From Bacteroidota bacterium (GTDB taxonomy: Bacteria > Bacteroidota > Bacteroidia > Chitinophagales > Chitinophagaceae), in the NCBI GenBank assembly GCA_018267545.1, contig JAFDYG010000007.1:1-62726 (forward strand): a stretch of 62,726 nt of DNA, in the 5' to 3' direction. Under the pieces are notes generated by a model. That model worked only from the letters and a program-made list of their open reading frames with translations. It did not search any database and had not been told where the DNA came from. Shown piece after piece: positions 54,023-62,726 of the stretch (positions are counted from its first letter, which is position 1; each line of letters opens with the position of its first letter). A program made the position numbers and the translations under genes.

Positions 54023-54928
54023 TCAAAGACATAAAACGGAGTTTTTTATTAACAGCTCTTCCAGATGACGAATCTCGGTGGAGTGTCTGGTATTCTTCCT
54101 CTTACCAAAATGCAGCGTGTTTTCTACATGAGGGTCGCCCTCCCATGCAAGCTTTACCGTCTTTCGATCCAGCTCTTTTCGGCAAAGAAAGTCCGGCATG
54201 ACGGCAAATCCATTGCCGTTCCTCATACACGAAAGTATGGCGCCGGAATGTGGCACAACATAATTGGGCTGGAAATCCGGAGAGCAGTCAAAATTGGCCA
54301 GCCAGAAATTCTTCAAATGCCCCACATCGACCGCGGTGGTATACCACACTTGTTTTTTGAGCCAGTCCCTGATGGCTACCCGTTCGTTGGTCGATATCAG
54401 GTCGTCCAACTGCCGGGTATCGGTCTGGTCACCGCAGATCAGGATGAGGCGCTCCTTTGTCAAAGGCGTATACTGCAGGTTGGGCTGACGCCCCAGGTGG
54501 GATGTCAGCACCACATCCAGCGCGCCCGTATTCAGCTCGTGCAGCAGCTGTGAATGATCGCCAAACCGGACTATGAGGTTGAAGGGTAATTGCGCTACAT
54601 GCTCTGCAAGCGTATATTCAAACGTTTCGAAATCCAGTCCAATGCTGATCGTCGGCTTGTCCACCTTGGAATTCCTGTAGAAAAGCTGCTCGACCTCCAT
54701 CAACCGGTTCATGGGATCGACCAGACAATTGTACAAGATGGTACCGCGTTCGGTCGGGATCATCTTTCGCGTATCACGGTCAAAGAGGCGATAACCAATA
54801 TACGCTTCCAAAGAATTCAGGTGAAGACCTACACCAGGCTGGGAGATAAAAAGCAGCTGTGCCGCATGAGACAGATTACCCGTCTCATAGATGGCCTTAA
54901 AAGATCTAAACCATTCCAGATTCAACAT
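54023..54928 (-). CDS. LysR-family transcriptional regulator
   Basis: Start placed at MLNLEWFRSFKAIYETGNLS (54928), the standard LysR winged-helix start; the frame opens 78 codons upstream without supporting sequence. The HTH with LSHAAQLLFISQPGVGLHLN and the following effector domain (residues about 90-300) are typical. Ligand and target are unknown. The upstream region holds the STN remnant. Confidence 0.9.
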   Translation of the reverse strand: MLNLEWFRSFKAIYETGNLSHAAQLLFISQPGVGLHLNSLEAYIGYRLFDRDTRKMIPTERGTILYNCLVDPMNRLMEVEQLFYRNSKVDKPTISIGLDFETFEYTLAEHVAQLPFNLIVRFGDHSQLLHELNTGALDVVLTSHLGRQPNLQYTPLTKERLILICGDQTDTRQLDDLISTNERVAIRDWLKKQVWYTTAVDVGHLKNFWLANFDCSPDFQPNYVVPHSGAILSCMRNGNGFAVMPDFLCRKELDRKTVKLAWEGDPHVENTLHFGKRKNTRHSTEIRHLEELLIKNSVLCL

Positions 54929-54939
54929 AGAATTCTTAT

Positions 54940-55071
54940 TTAGTCGTTTATTTGGACGGATATCCCGGGTTTTGCACGAAGGTCTTTGCAGGAAATGCTC
55001 ACCTGTTGAGTATGGCCACGGGTAGCAATATGCAGCGCAATGATCAGCAAAAGAAAAGCAGACAATTTCAT
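54940..55071 (-). pseudogene. Fragment of an STN/SusC N-terminus
   Basis: The minus strand reads MKLSAFLLLIIALHIATRGH then TQQVSISCKDLRAKPG and stops after 43 residues. This is the signal peptide plus first STN strand of SusC-like proteins (compare SQRVSIHGKDL in the gene at 58082). The rest of the gene is missing and the LysR gene follows directly, so it is a decayed remnant. Confidence 0.75.
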
Positions 55072-55128
55072 AGTCAACGATAGTTTGCCCGGCAATGGCC
55101 TTGGGGATATACACATACATAAAACGCC

Positions 55129-55168
55129 GCTCCCCCGGGGATCGACCCCCGGTAAGCGGCATTTTTTT
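55129..55168. terminator. Hairpin terminator with T-run on the plus strand
   Basis: GCCGCT and AGCGGC plus inner CCCCCGGGG/ACCCCCGGT pairing, followed by eight T residues on the plus strand. It lies upstream of the STN remnant and could be left from a former gene on the plus strand. Confidence 0.55.
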
Positions 55169-55239
55169 TAAAAATATTCAGGCTCGGCTTCGGCCGATCA
55201 TTGTAATCGCGGAAAGCGTCCCCGTCACAGGTTTACAGA

Positions 55240-55267
55240 AATACCCTCTCCTTTGGGAGAGGGTATT
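55240..55267 (-). terminator. Terminator of the alpha/beta hydrolase
   Basis: AATACCCTCTCC-TTTG-GGAGAGGGTATT, a perfect 12-bp stem, starts 5 bp behind the stop codon of the gene at 55272. Confidence 0.8.
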
Positions 55268-55271
55268 CGAT

Positions 55272-55970
55272 TTACTTCGCTTGTACTGTCTTCGCAGCTT
55301 TGCGGATCACGTCCAATACAAATTCGGGTTTCGAGAGCATGGGAACATGGCTGGAATCAACTTCAAACGTAGCTGCACCCATTTTCTTAGCGCCGTCACG
55401 CTGCAATTGCGGATGTACCGTATTGTCACCGGTAGCTACGATATACCAGCTCGGCTTCGATTTCCATGCCGTCCCATGCGCTGTTGTGTTAAACAGATTC
55501 ACATTGGGTGCAAAATGAGTCGCCCAAACGAGCTTCTGCTCTTCCGGTGAAAGATCGCCGCAAAAGAATTCGGTCCCGGATGGTTTCATCCAGGCCCTTC
55601 CGTCTGCCACCTCGACATTCGAAAAGATCGCGGTTTTAGGATATTTGTCCTGCTGCATCTGGGACGTCTCGTCGGAGTCCGGCCAAAGAGCAGCGATATA
55701 AATCAGCCCCGCGACGCGTTCATCGATACCTGCCGCTGTAATCACGGCGCCTCCGTAAGAGTGTCCCACCAGGATCGCCGGGCTGCTGACCCTGCCCAGC
55801 GAACCTCTTACAATATCCACGTCTTCAGCAACGGTCTGGAGGGTATATTGACAGGCAATAACCTCGTAGCCTTCTTCCTGAAGTGTGGGAATCAATTTGC
55901 TCCAGCAGGAGCCGTCTGCCCAAATGCCATGACAGAATACAATGCTTGGTTTTTTCTTTCCGTTTTCCAT
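55272..55970 (-). CDS. Alpha/beta-fold hydrolase
   Basis: Start placed at MENGKKKPSIVFCHGIWADG (55970). A 232-residue protein: oxyanion region FCHGIWADGSCW, nucleophile elbow GHSYGGAVITAAG, and C-terminal catalytic His in VDSSHVPMLSKPEF. This pattern is seen in esterase- and EstC/chlorinase-like hydrolases. It has no signal peptide. The substrate is unknown. It is 68 bp from the gene at 56039 on the same strand. Confidence 0.9.
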   Translation of the reverse strand: MENGKKKPSIVFCHGIWADGSCWSKLIPTLQEEGYEVIACQYTLQTVAEDVDIVRGSLGRVSSPAILVGHSYGGAVITAAGIDERVAGLIYIAALWPDSDETSQMQQDKYPKTAIFSNVEVADGRAWMKPSGTEFFCGDLSPEEQKLVWATHFAPNVNLFNTTAHGTAWKSKPSWYIVATGDNTVHPQLQRDGAKKMGAATFEVDSSHVPMLSKPEFVLDVIRKAAKTVQAK

Positions 55971-56038
55971 ATTTGTTTTTTTGTCTAACAAAGATGGAAA
56001 GAACCCGACGTCTCTAAAAATAACCCAGCTTATAACTG

Positions 56039-56593
56039 CTAGTAGAAATGTTTTAGCCGTTGCCGCTCGTCGAATTCCCGGGCGATGGGCGGAGCATGCG
56101 GCGTGCTGCCCGCAACATACATCAGGATATCCGATCGCCGGATCAGGTGCAGCAAAAAGATGCTGAACAAGCTACGGAGCACGTCCATCCTGAAGTCGCT
56201 TGTACATCTATATTCCTCCAGCATCATTTCACACAAGATCCGGACTTCGTCGAGGAAGATGGGTGGTACCGATATTTTTTGGCCGCTCCCAGGGATCGGA
56301 CAAAATGCGGCTATAAAGGAGCAATACAATTCCTGTTTTGAACAGTGAAGGAAAGACTTACTAAAGCGGATGCCGAAGCCTTCGGTTTTCGGGGCTGGTT
56401 TTATCCTGGCCCATTTCTTATCGCAGGCCCAGTAAAGCGTAGCGGCTTCCAGGATCATCAGGCCTGGTCTGCCTGTGATCTCCAGGTCTCCTTTCAAGAC
56501 AAGGTAGATATCGATCACTTCATCTCTTCGGATGTCCGTATTTAATTCCTCCGTCTCCGATAGGCGGCGAATGCTGAACAGAGTTTTTTGCAT
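56039..56593 (-). CDS. AraC-type sensor domain protein lacking the HTH
   Basis: A 184-residue protein. The N-terminal part matches the beta-barrel ligand domain of Bacteroidetes AraC regulators (EVIDIYLVLKGDLEITGRPG, then a region with GFGIRFSKSFLHCSKQE). The typical C-terminal double HTH of about 100 residues is absent; the protein stops shortly after LFSIFLLHLIRRSD. It may be a truncated regulator or a sensor-only protein. It lies upstream of the alpha/beta hydrolase on the same strand and is separated from the SusD gene by 79 bp. Confidence 0.6.
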   Translation of the reverse strand: MQKTLFSIRRLSETEELNTDIRRDEVIDIYLVLKGDLEITGRPGLMILEAATLYWACDKKWARIKPAPKTEGFGIRFSKSFLHCSKQELYCSFIAAFCPIPGSGQKISVPPIFLDEVRILCEMMLEEYRCTSDFRMDVLRSLFSIFLLHLIRRSDILMYVAGSTPHAPPIAREFDERQRLKHFY

Positions 56594-56672
56594 ATTTCTG
56601 TTTTTAAAAAAGAATGTCCTTCACGCCTTGCGCAGGCATGACAAGATATTTGATATGGTTAGGGGGCTTCTG

Positions 56673-58070
56673 CTAGTGGTTAGGATATCCTGGATTTTGG
56701 ACCAGGTTGGGGTTAACTTGTAATTCATATTGGGGCACGGGATAATATCGATCGGTGGGCTGCCAACCGGATTTGTAGGCGCCCAGCACTTCATCCGCTC
56801 TTGTCAGGGATGGGTTCGTGACGCCCGGCCACCGTTTGAGATCGAGCCAGCGATGCCCCCATTCGCTAAAGAGCTCTACGCGCCGTTCCTGCTGGACCGC
56901 GGCAATGCATTGTGCCTGAGTCAGCGTATCGGCCAGCGCGGGCAGTCCGGCGCGGATGCGGATGATGTTCAGGTCGGCGACGGAAGCGGATGTTTGACCA
57001 AGACGGGCATTGGCTTCCGCACGAATGAGGAATTGCTCGGCTAATCGCAATACAACGTAATATTCGATAGGCAGGCTGTCATTGGTGAAAAATCCATTTT
57101 TATATTTATAGGGAATCTTGAATGTGTCGCTGTAGGATGTATTGGTGCCGATCCAGGTTTGCCGTCTAAGGTCGCCAGGCTCGAAGGCAGCCAGTAATTC
57201 CGGCGTTACTCCGGATGGAGAGTAATGATAGATATATGCCTCGCCTACCGGATCGGGACCGTTGAAATTAGGGGGAAGCAATTGCCAGATGGCTTCGCGG
57301 CTGGTGGCGAGGAACACGCCGCTCAACGGAGGCAGGGGCGAATAGAGGTTGCTGCCGATGACGGTACCTGCCAGGCTGATCGCTTCGTTGTATCGCTGCT
57401 GATAAAGGTAAACGCGTGCCAGCAGGGCATCCACCGCCATAACGTTGGGACGGGCCCTGCCAGCGCTGGGATAGCTGATCGAAAGGTCATGCTGCGCCTC
57501 CAGCAGATCTGCGATGATTTGGGTGTACAGCTGTTCATGGTTCTCACTTTTTGCAAAGGCATTGACAGCGGCGTTGGGTGAAGTGACCAGGGGCACGGCG
57601 TCACCCCATAAATTGACGAGATAGAAATTCACAAAGGCCCGGCAGAAAAACATTTCCCCGAGCAGCTGGTGCTGCAGGGCGATGCTAAGCCCTGTGGAGG
57701 CCTTTAGTCCGCTGATGTTGGTGTTGATCTGCAGCAAGCTGGTAAACCCCTGCTGCCACATTAAGCGGACGCCGGTGTTGGTATAGAGCAGGGAGTTTTC
57801 GGCAAAAGAATCGGTCCCGAGGCGATTTATCACTTCATCGGCCGATCGCGCGGTGTTGTAGGAAATACCGCTCCATTCGAACTGGCCGTGCCCTGCCATC
57901 TGGACATAGACGCCGGTGACTGCTGCGACCGCAGTCGTACTGTCGCCAAATGCCGCGGCTACGCCGATCTGACCTGGTGGCGCCGGCACATCCAATACTT
58001 TGTTGCAGGCGGGGAGCGCGGCAGAAAGCAGCAGGATAAAAAGCGAGGGTATGGTCGGGTTGGTTGCCAT
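56673..58070 (-). CDS. SusD/RagB-family nutrient-binding lipoprotein
   Basis: A 465-residue lipoprotein (lipobox region LLLSAALPACNKVLD) with SusD helices (MFFCRAFVNFYLVNLWGDAV, then ERRVELFSEWGHRWLDLKRW), and the family end YPVPQYELQVNPNLVQNPGY. It binds a glycan or other ligand at the cell surface and lids the SusC channel. It is encoded 11 bp behind the SusC gene. Confidence 0.92.
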   Translation of the reverse strand: MATNPTIPSLFILLLSAALPACNKVLDVPAPPGQIGVAAAFGDSTTAVAAVTGVYVQMAGHGQFEWSGISYNTARSADEVINRLGTDSFAENSLLYTNTGVRLMWQQGFTSLLQINTNISGLKASTGLSIALQHQLLGEMFFCRAFVNFYLVNLWGDAVPLVTSPNAAVNAFAKSENHEQLYTQIIADLLEAQHDLSISYPSAGRARPNVMAVDALLARVYLYQQRYNEAISLAGTVIGSNLYSPLPPLSGVFLATSREAIWQLLPPNFNGPDPVGEAYIYHYSPSGVTPELLAAFEPGDLRRQTWIGTNTSYSDTFKIPYKYKNGFFTNDSLPIEYYVVLRLAEQFLIRAEANARLGQTSASVADLNIIRIRAGLPALADTLTQAQCIAAVQQERRVELFSEWGHRWLDLKRWPGVTNPSLTRADEVLGAYKSGWQPTDRYYPVPQYELQVNPNLVQNPGYPNH

Positions 58071-58081
58071 TTAATTATAGT

Positions 58082-61000
58082 TTATAAGCTAAGGTTTAAA
58101 CCGCCGATGATGGTTCTTCGCAAGGGAATCTGGCCCCCATTGACGCCATAGGCGGTATTCTGTTCGGGATTGAAGCCTTTATACCGGGCCAGCGAAAACA
58201 GGAACAGATTGTCCCCACGGACATAAACCGAGAGATTTCCAATGCCTGTGTGTTTCAGCCGGGATGGTGGAAAGCTGTAAGTCAGCGTCGCATTTTTCAC
58301 CGCCAGGTAGGAGGCGTCCCCCCACCAAACATCCAGCAGTGAATTATAATCCAGGGGGGCGGCATGGAAGGCGCCGGCGAGAGAAGCATCTGCGGGAGAC
58401 TGCCAGTGTCTGTCAGTAAGGAGGGAGGCTAGCTGATTGCTGCGTCCAGCAGACAGAAGCTCGCCGGGTTGTTCTGCCAGCTGTAAATTGGTATAGCCCT
58501 TTTGCTTGGCGAAGGTGCAGGACACCGTGAAAGAAAAGCCTTTGTACGAGATACACCCTTGCGCTCCGCCGGTGAATGCCGGGAGGCTATTGACGTTGTA
58601 AGGTACGGGTGTGTGACGGGCTGCGTCGTATTGCGACCAGATGCCGAGCTCATTGTTTAAATAGGAAGGATATACCTGTTGTTGAACGATGGATTTCCCT
58701 ATCACCAAATACCGGGAAAGGGAGGAGTTTTGCAGGCCGGGGAAGGCGACTAATCTGTTTCGATTGAAGGCGATGTTGAAGCCCATGTTCCAGGTGATTC
58801 CCGATGAAGATTTAGCAGCGGCATAGTCCACTGCTACTTCTATCCCGGCATTTCTGACTTTGGCGGGCCAGTTGGCGTAATAATTCGTAACGCCTGTGAC
58901 GCTGCTGACGGGTGCGTATACCAATTGGTCGCCAGTGGTCTTCCGATACCATTGCACGGACAGCTTCAACCGCTGGTCGGCCAAAAAATAAAGATCGGCG
59001 CCCAGGTCCAGGCTGGCTGCCTGTGCCCAATGAAGGGTGGAATTGGCAGGCTGGGTCGGCTGGAGCGTGGGCGAGCCCTGAAAGGTTCCGTCGCCCAACT
59101 GCCAGCTATTGGGGAGCAGCACCTGGTATCCCGACGACTGCCCGAAGGCCGGGATATACGCGTAGGGAAAGATGCTCTGTACGCCCGTGATGCCATAGCT
59201 TCCCCTGAGCTTTCCAAAGGTGAGTCCGGGTATCCCTTTCGACCAGGAATGTCCGGTAAAGATCCAACCGGATGCAACCGACCAAAAATTCCCATAGCGC
59301 CGGCCCGGACCAAAGGTGCTGGAACCATCGCGTCTACCGCTTAGATCGAGCAGGATCTCATCCGACCAGCGATAGGACAGGCGACCCAGCGCAGAGATGG
59401 TGGTTGTCTGCACAACAATGTCTGCGAGGTTTCGAATATTTGTCGCACCGTACAGACCGGTCAATTGGGCATCCGAAGTGTAGCCCGTGGCGAAGAGTTC
59501 GGAGCCCTGCTGTTTATCACGCTGATAGGACGCGCCGGCAAGCACTTCGAGAAAATGTCGCCCACGCTTAGCCGTGTAACGAAGATTCGGTTCCAGATCG
59601 AGGTCCGTGGCCAGGCTATTCCCAAAGCTGGCGGAACGAAGGCTGGAATAGTATTGCGGGTCAAGGGTTGTCGAGGGTAATTGTTTCGATTGCCTTCCAT
59701 CCCGCCGGGAGTAACCCGCAGCGAAGGTGAGAACAAACGAAGGGAGCAGCTCGTAAGACAGGTTGGTGCGGCCTACCAGCGTAAACCATTTTGCTTGGTA
59801 CGGTGCGCCCAAAAAATAAAGATAGGCAGGAGTCGAAAAGCCGGGGGCGATGGGTCGCCAGTCGGCATAATTGAGGTTGCCGGCGGCATCGAATACCGGG
59901 GGGGCGTCTGGTGGTTCGAGGAGGTAGTTATTGGGATTTTGGGTAGGCTGCTTCGAAGTGGAGGTCGTAAAAAAAAGGGCGTTGGTGATTTTGAACCGGT
60001 TGTCTTCCGAGCGGCTGGTCGTATTGAACGAGAAAGTAGCCTTGTCTTCTCCGAAAGCGGGGATGCCGCGGGCAGACGGATAGGGGCTTTTCCAGCTGCT
60101 GTAGCTGACCGATAGACGGTAGGCCGTGCGGCCCTCTCCGCCCGATAATTCGAAGCCCGCATTGTAGACCAGCGCGCTGCCCAGCAGGAATTTCTGCCAA
60201 TCGGTGTTGCGGGTAGTATCGAAGACCAGGAAGTCATAGGAATTTCTCGCATTGGGTGTGTCACTGACACCGCCAAGACCTATTACGGGGATGTGCAGCC
60301 GCATATCGTTGTTCCAGGCCTCGTGCCGCATGGCGAGGTATTGTTGGGTATTCATCAGGCGGACCCGGCGGGCCGAACTATGGATGCCGGTGGATGCAGT
60401 GATGCGCAGTGATGTCCTGCCGGGCTTTCCTTTTTTTGTCGTGACAAGGATAACGCCGTTTGCTGCACGCGAACCGTACAGGGCGGTGGCGTCGGCGTCT
60501 TTTAGGATCGAGATGCTTTCCACATCATTGGGATTGAGCCAATATAAGTTGTCCTGGCCGCCGTCACCACCGGCGTCGCCGACGATGGTGTTGATGCCTT
60601 CGTTGTATCCGCCTGAACCAGCGACGTCGGCCCAAACGGGAATACCATCGACGACGATCAACGGTTTGCTGAGCATTTCTCCGGCGTGGGCGTAGTGGGC
60701 GAATTCCGCGTTTGGGGAAAGGATGTTGGCGCCCCTGAGCTGCATCATGTAGGGGTTGGTGGGGTTGCTGCCATTCTGACGAACATACAGCCCGGGCACG
60801 CGCCCGGCAAGGGCTTCCAGGACGTTGGGCATGGGAGACCTTTCAATATCGATAGCATTGATGGTGGTCATCGCACCTGTTCGGAATCGGTCGGACGTGG
60901 TTCCGTATGCCACGACCATGCTCTTGTCCAGCATGTTATCCGCCGGTTGCAGCACGATGGCGCCGATATTCTGCGAGCCGTGAAGTCCGACACGGATTTC

Positions 61001-61510
61001 TTTGTAGCCTACACAGCTGATGACCAGGGTGTCTGCGTGTAATGATTTACGGAGCTTCAACGCAAATACTCCGAACCGGTCCGTGAGCGTGCCCATACGG
61101 CCGTGCAGCAGCAAGACTGACGCCATAGCCACTGGTACTCCGCCGGGGTCGGTTACCGTGCCAGCGATCGGAAGGACCTGCTCCCGGGGAAGATTGGTTT
61201 CGTTGTGGACCGGCTCACCTTCTTTAAAGATTACCACGGTACCGTTGCGGATATTGAAGCCTAAGCCCTGGCCTTGAAGACAGCGCTTCAGCACGTCTTC
61301 CACCGGCATGTCCTGTACATCCAGCGACAAAGGGTGCGTACCCTTCAATAGGGAATGCTCGTAAAGGAATTCGAGGCCGGTTTGCTTTCTGATCTCCATA
61401 AAAATTGTTTCAGGCTGCAGGTCTTTGCCATGAATGGAGACGCGCTGGCATAGGGCAGGCGTACCTACATGGAGTACAACAGTCAACAGGCAAAAAGCAA
61501 TTAGCTTCAT
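58082..61510 (-). CDS. SusC/RagA-family TonB-dependent receptor with STN domain
   Basis: A 1142-residue outer-membrane receptor: signal peptide, STN domain (RVSIHGKDLQPETIFMEIRK), carboxypeptidase-like regulatory domain, plug with the SusC signature (VDGIPVWADVAGSGG and LKDADATALYGSRAANGVIL) and a large barrel. The STN domain means it can signal through a FecR anti-sigma factor, consistent with the FecR gene upstream. It imports the ligand bound by the SusD partner. Substrate not assignable: no glycoside hydrolase or sulfatase is in the window. Confidence 0.93.
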   Translation of the reverse strand: MKLIAFCLLTVVLHVGTPALCQRVSIHGKDLQPETIFMEIRKQTGLEFLYEHSLLKGTHPLSLDVQDMPVEDVLKRCLQGQGLGFNIRNGTVVIFKEGEPVHNETNLPREQVLPIAGTVTDPGGVPVAMASVLLLHGRMGTLTDRFGVFALKLRKSLHADTLVISCVGYKEIRVGLHGSQNIGAIVLQPADNMLDKSMVVAYGTTSDRFRTGAMTTINAIDIERSPMPNVLEALAGRVPGLYVRQNGSNPTNPYMMQLRGANILSPNAEFAHYAHAGEMLSKPLIVVDGIPVWADVAGSGGYNEGINTIVGDAGGDGGQDNLYWLNPNDVESISILKDADATALYGSRAANGVILVTTKKGKPGRTSLRITASTGIHSSARRVRLMNTQQYLAMRHEAWNNDMRLHIPVIGLGGVSDTPNARNSYDFLVFDTTRNTDWQKFLLGSALVYNAGFELSGGEGRTAYRLSVSYSSWKSPYPSARGIPAFGEDKATFSFNTTSRSEDNRFKITNALFFTTSTSKQPTQNPNNYLLEPPDAPPVFDAAGNLNYADWRPIAPGFSTPAYLYFLGAPYQAKWFTLVGRTNLSYELLPSFVLTFAAGYSRRDGRQSKQLPSTTLDPQYYSSLRSASFGNSLATDLDLEPNLRYTAKRGRHFLEVLAGASYQRDKQQGSELFATGYTSDAQLTGLYGATNIRNLADIVVQTTTISALGRLSYRWSDEILLDLSGRRDGSSTFGPGRRYGNFWSVASGWIFTGHSWSKGIPGLTFGKLRGSYGITGVQSIFPYAYIPAFGQSSGYQVLLPNSWQLGDGTFQGSPTLQPTQPANSTLHWAQAASLDLGADLYFLADQRLKLSVQWYRKTTGDQLVYAPVSSVTGVTNYYANWPAKVRNAGIEVAVDYAAAKSSSGITWNMGFNIAFNRNRLVAFPGLQNSSLSRYLVIGKSIVQQQVYPSYLNNELGIWSQYDAARHTPVPYNVNSLPAFTGGAQGCISYKGFSFTVSCTFAKQKGYTNLQLAEQPGELLSAGRSNQLASLLTDRHWQSPADASLAGAFHAAPLDYNSLLDVWWGDASYLAVKNATLTYSFPPSRLKHTGIGNLSVYVRGDNLFLFSLARYKGFNPEQNTAYGVNGGQIPLRRTIIGGLNLSL

Positions 61511-61611
61511 AACATCGGTAGGTTTTGCGACAATATTGTTTTAAGCGTGAATGAAGTACCAATCGTTAAACGCCGCTGGTAATCGAAAAGGCCCCGGTTC
61601 AGGTGATTTTT

Positions 61612-61965
61612 TTATTGGGCAACGAATACTTCAGGATTGGTGGACGGTGGAGATTTCTTTTTAGCGGGATCACTCTCTTTAAAAATGATAACCGTTCCGC
61701 TACGGATATTGAAACCCAGGCCCTGCCCTTTCAAGGCGAATTTAAGCACCTCATCCACACGCATGCTATCTACATCCAGCGATACCGGATGACTACCTTC
61801 CAGTAACGAGCTTTGATAAAGAAATTCAAAACCAGTCTGCTTCCTGATCGTTGTAAAAACCTCCCCGAGGGGCAGGTCTTTGCCGTGTATGGAGACGCGC
61901 TGCGAAATCGCGGGGCTACATACAGGGAGGATAAATGATAACAGAAAAAAGGCAAAGAATTTCAT
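61612..61965 (-). CDS. Lone STN-domain protein (SusC N-terminal duplicate)
   Basis: Start placed at MKFFAFFLLSFILPVCSPAI (61965), a signal peptide; the frame opens 9 codons earlier. The mature part is a complete STN domain (RVSIHGKDLPLGEVFTTIRK, HPVSLDVDSMRVDEVL, QGLGFNIRSGTVIIFKE) and then ends after a short Lys/Pro tail. It is clearly related to the N-terminus of the SusC protein 100 bp downstream but differs at many positions. It may be a truncated former SusC or a signalling-only duplicate. It sits between fecR and susC on the same strand. Confidence 0.75.
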   Translation of the reverse strand: MKFFAFFLLSFILPVCSPAISQRVSIHGKDLPLGEVFTTIRKQTGFEFLYQSSLLEGSHPVSLDVDSMRVDEVLKFALKGQGLGFNIRSGTVIIFKESDPAKKKSPPSTNPEVFVAQ

Positions 61966-62028
61966 AACGGCCAGGACGTTTCTAACTGACATAGGTTTGG
62001 GTTCTGGTTCAAATTGACCTGCTACCTG

Positions 62029-62726
62029 CTATTTCGATCCGGGTATGACTACAATGGTTGCCGGCGTTTTCATTTCGAAGTGAACTTTTCGTGTATCGGA
62101 CAAGATGTCGAGAATGTCCTGTACGCGATGCTTTCTGGAAAGCTCGCCGGAGAATCGGATATGATCGACGGGCCCGCGATATTCGACCGAAACATCGTAC
62201 CAACGGGCGATCTGCCGCATGATGGCTGGAAGTCCGGTTTCATTACAACGGAATTCACCAAATCGCCAGCCCAGGACCTGGTCGAGATCGACGTGCTTTA
62301 CGCGCAGCAGCCCGGTAGATTTGTCGAAGGCCGCCTGCTCGCCGGCCTGTAGCACTACTTTCTGCGCCCGGTCTTGCTTTCCGTAGGCGAGTATACTTAC
62401 GGAGCCATTGACCAGGCTGCTGCGCACGGCGTCTTCGTCTTCATAAGCCATGACATCGAATTCGGTGCCAAGAACCTGGATCGTTGTTTTTCCCGCCGTA
62501 ACCAGGAATGGCTTCGCGGCGTCTTTGGCCACCTTGAAATACGCTTCTCCCCTAATGATTACTTCCCGGGTGTTTCCGTCAAAGGATGCCGGATAAGTCA
62601 TAGAAGAGGCGGCATTCAGCCAGGCCTCGCTGCTATCCGCCAGCACGACGTGATATTGCGCGCCGCGCGGAACAGTAATCGTGTTTAGTACACCGGCTCC
62701 ACTGCCCGTAGCGGTATATATCAACC
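62029..62726 (-). CDS. FecR-family anti-sigma regulator, C-terminal part (cut by window end)
   Basis: The frame runs off the window edge, so the N-terminus and membrane helix are missing. The FecR domain (TVPRGAQYHVVLADSSEAWL, VIIRGEAYFKVAKDAAKPFL) and the C-terminal DUF4974 region (LPAIMRQIARWYDVSVEYRG then HRVQDILDILSDTRKV) are complete. In Bacteroidetes FecR relays the signal from the STN domain of SusC to an ECF sigma factor, which should lie outside to the right. Confidence 0.92.
   Translation of the reverse strand, partial: LIYTATGSGAGVLNTITVPRGAQYHVVLADSSEAWLNAASSMTYPASFDGNTREVIIRGEAYFKVAKDAAKPFLVTAGKTTIQVLGTEFDVMAYEDEDAVRSSLVNGSVSILAYGKQDRAQKVVLQAGEQAAFDKSTGLLRVKHVDLDQVLGWRFGEFRCNETGLPAIMRQIARWYDVSVEYRGPVDHIRFSGELSRKHRVQDILDILSDTRKVHFEMKTPATIVVIPGSK

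Overview
The window is a chromosomal segment of a Bacteroidota bacterium, most likely family Chitinophagaceae. The evidence is a SusC/SusD pair preceded by a FecR-type regulator and STN domains, a CTnDOT-type tra operon with RteC, DUF6443/DUF5977 YD-repeat proteins, and a tRNA promoter of the Bacteroidetes form (TTTG, 20 nt, TAnnTTTG). There are no rRNA genes and no CRISPR array. No integrase, transposase or reverse transcriptase was recognised.

Layout. (1) 1-3340: housekeeping genes: the end of an alcohol dehydrogenase, pgk, gapA and a tRNA-Glu(TTC) gene. (2) 3340-8450: an AT-rich island directly behind the tRNA. It begins with two copies of a dispersed palindromic repeat. It then carries a divergent defence-like locus: a protein with two HEPN RNase motifs (-), facing an AbiJ-NTD-like/ABC-ATPase protein plus an HNH nuclease (+), which resembles Septu PtuA/PtuB. 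(3) 8460-25640: an integrative conjugative element or its remnant. It holds traE-F-G(-I)-x-y-J-K-L-M-N, RteC, a Crp-type regulator, relaxosome protein, relaxase, coupling protein and a DUF6922/AbiEii toxin-antitoxin pair. traG is fused in frame to a TraI-like (VirB5-like) domain, two more VirB5-like proteins follow, and one upstream membrane-protein gene looks frameshifted. (4) 25700-36130: an YD-repeat/RHS operon: coiled-coil outer-membrane protein, DUF5977 YD-repeat protein, RHS protein with a glycine-zipper C-terminus, and a small candidate immunity protein.

(5) 36540-42050: small regulators and debris: two related small proteins with an HTH-like core, an ArsR-SRPBCC-SRPBCC operon, an AraC fragment abutting an N-terminally truncated metallo-hydrolase, and an AAA/DUF4143 ATPase. 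The ATPase is preceded by TATCCGATATTTT motifs that recur, without any ATPase gene, in the tRNA-proximal island. (6) 42100-56600: ordinary chromosomal genes: MacB-like permease, cupin, zinc peptidase, sorbosone-dehydrogenase-like lipoprotein, DUF892 ferritin-like protein, DUF421, pyrophosphatase, flavodoxin-like oxidoreductase, SDR, DUF748, two stand-alone receiver domains, LysR, alpha/beta hydrolase and a truncated AraC-type protein, plus several gene remnants. (7) 56670-62726: a FecR, lone STN, SusC, SusD locus for uptake of an unknown glycan or other ligand.

The most interesting candidate is the HEPN / AbiJ-NTD-ATPase / HNH locus at 3994-7876. Next come the repeat pair shared with the DUF4143 ATPase locus, the TraG-TraI fusion with tandem VirB5-like genes, and the YD-repeat operon with an unassigned toxin/immunity pair. 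All functional statements are read from sequence motifs by eye; no database search was run.
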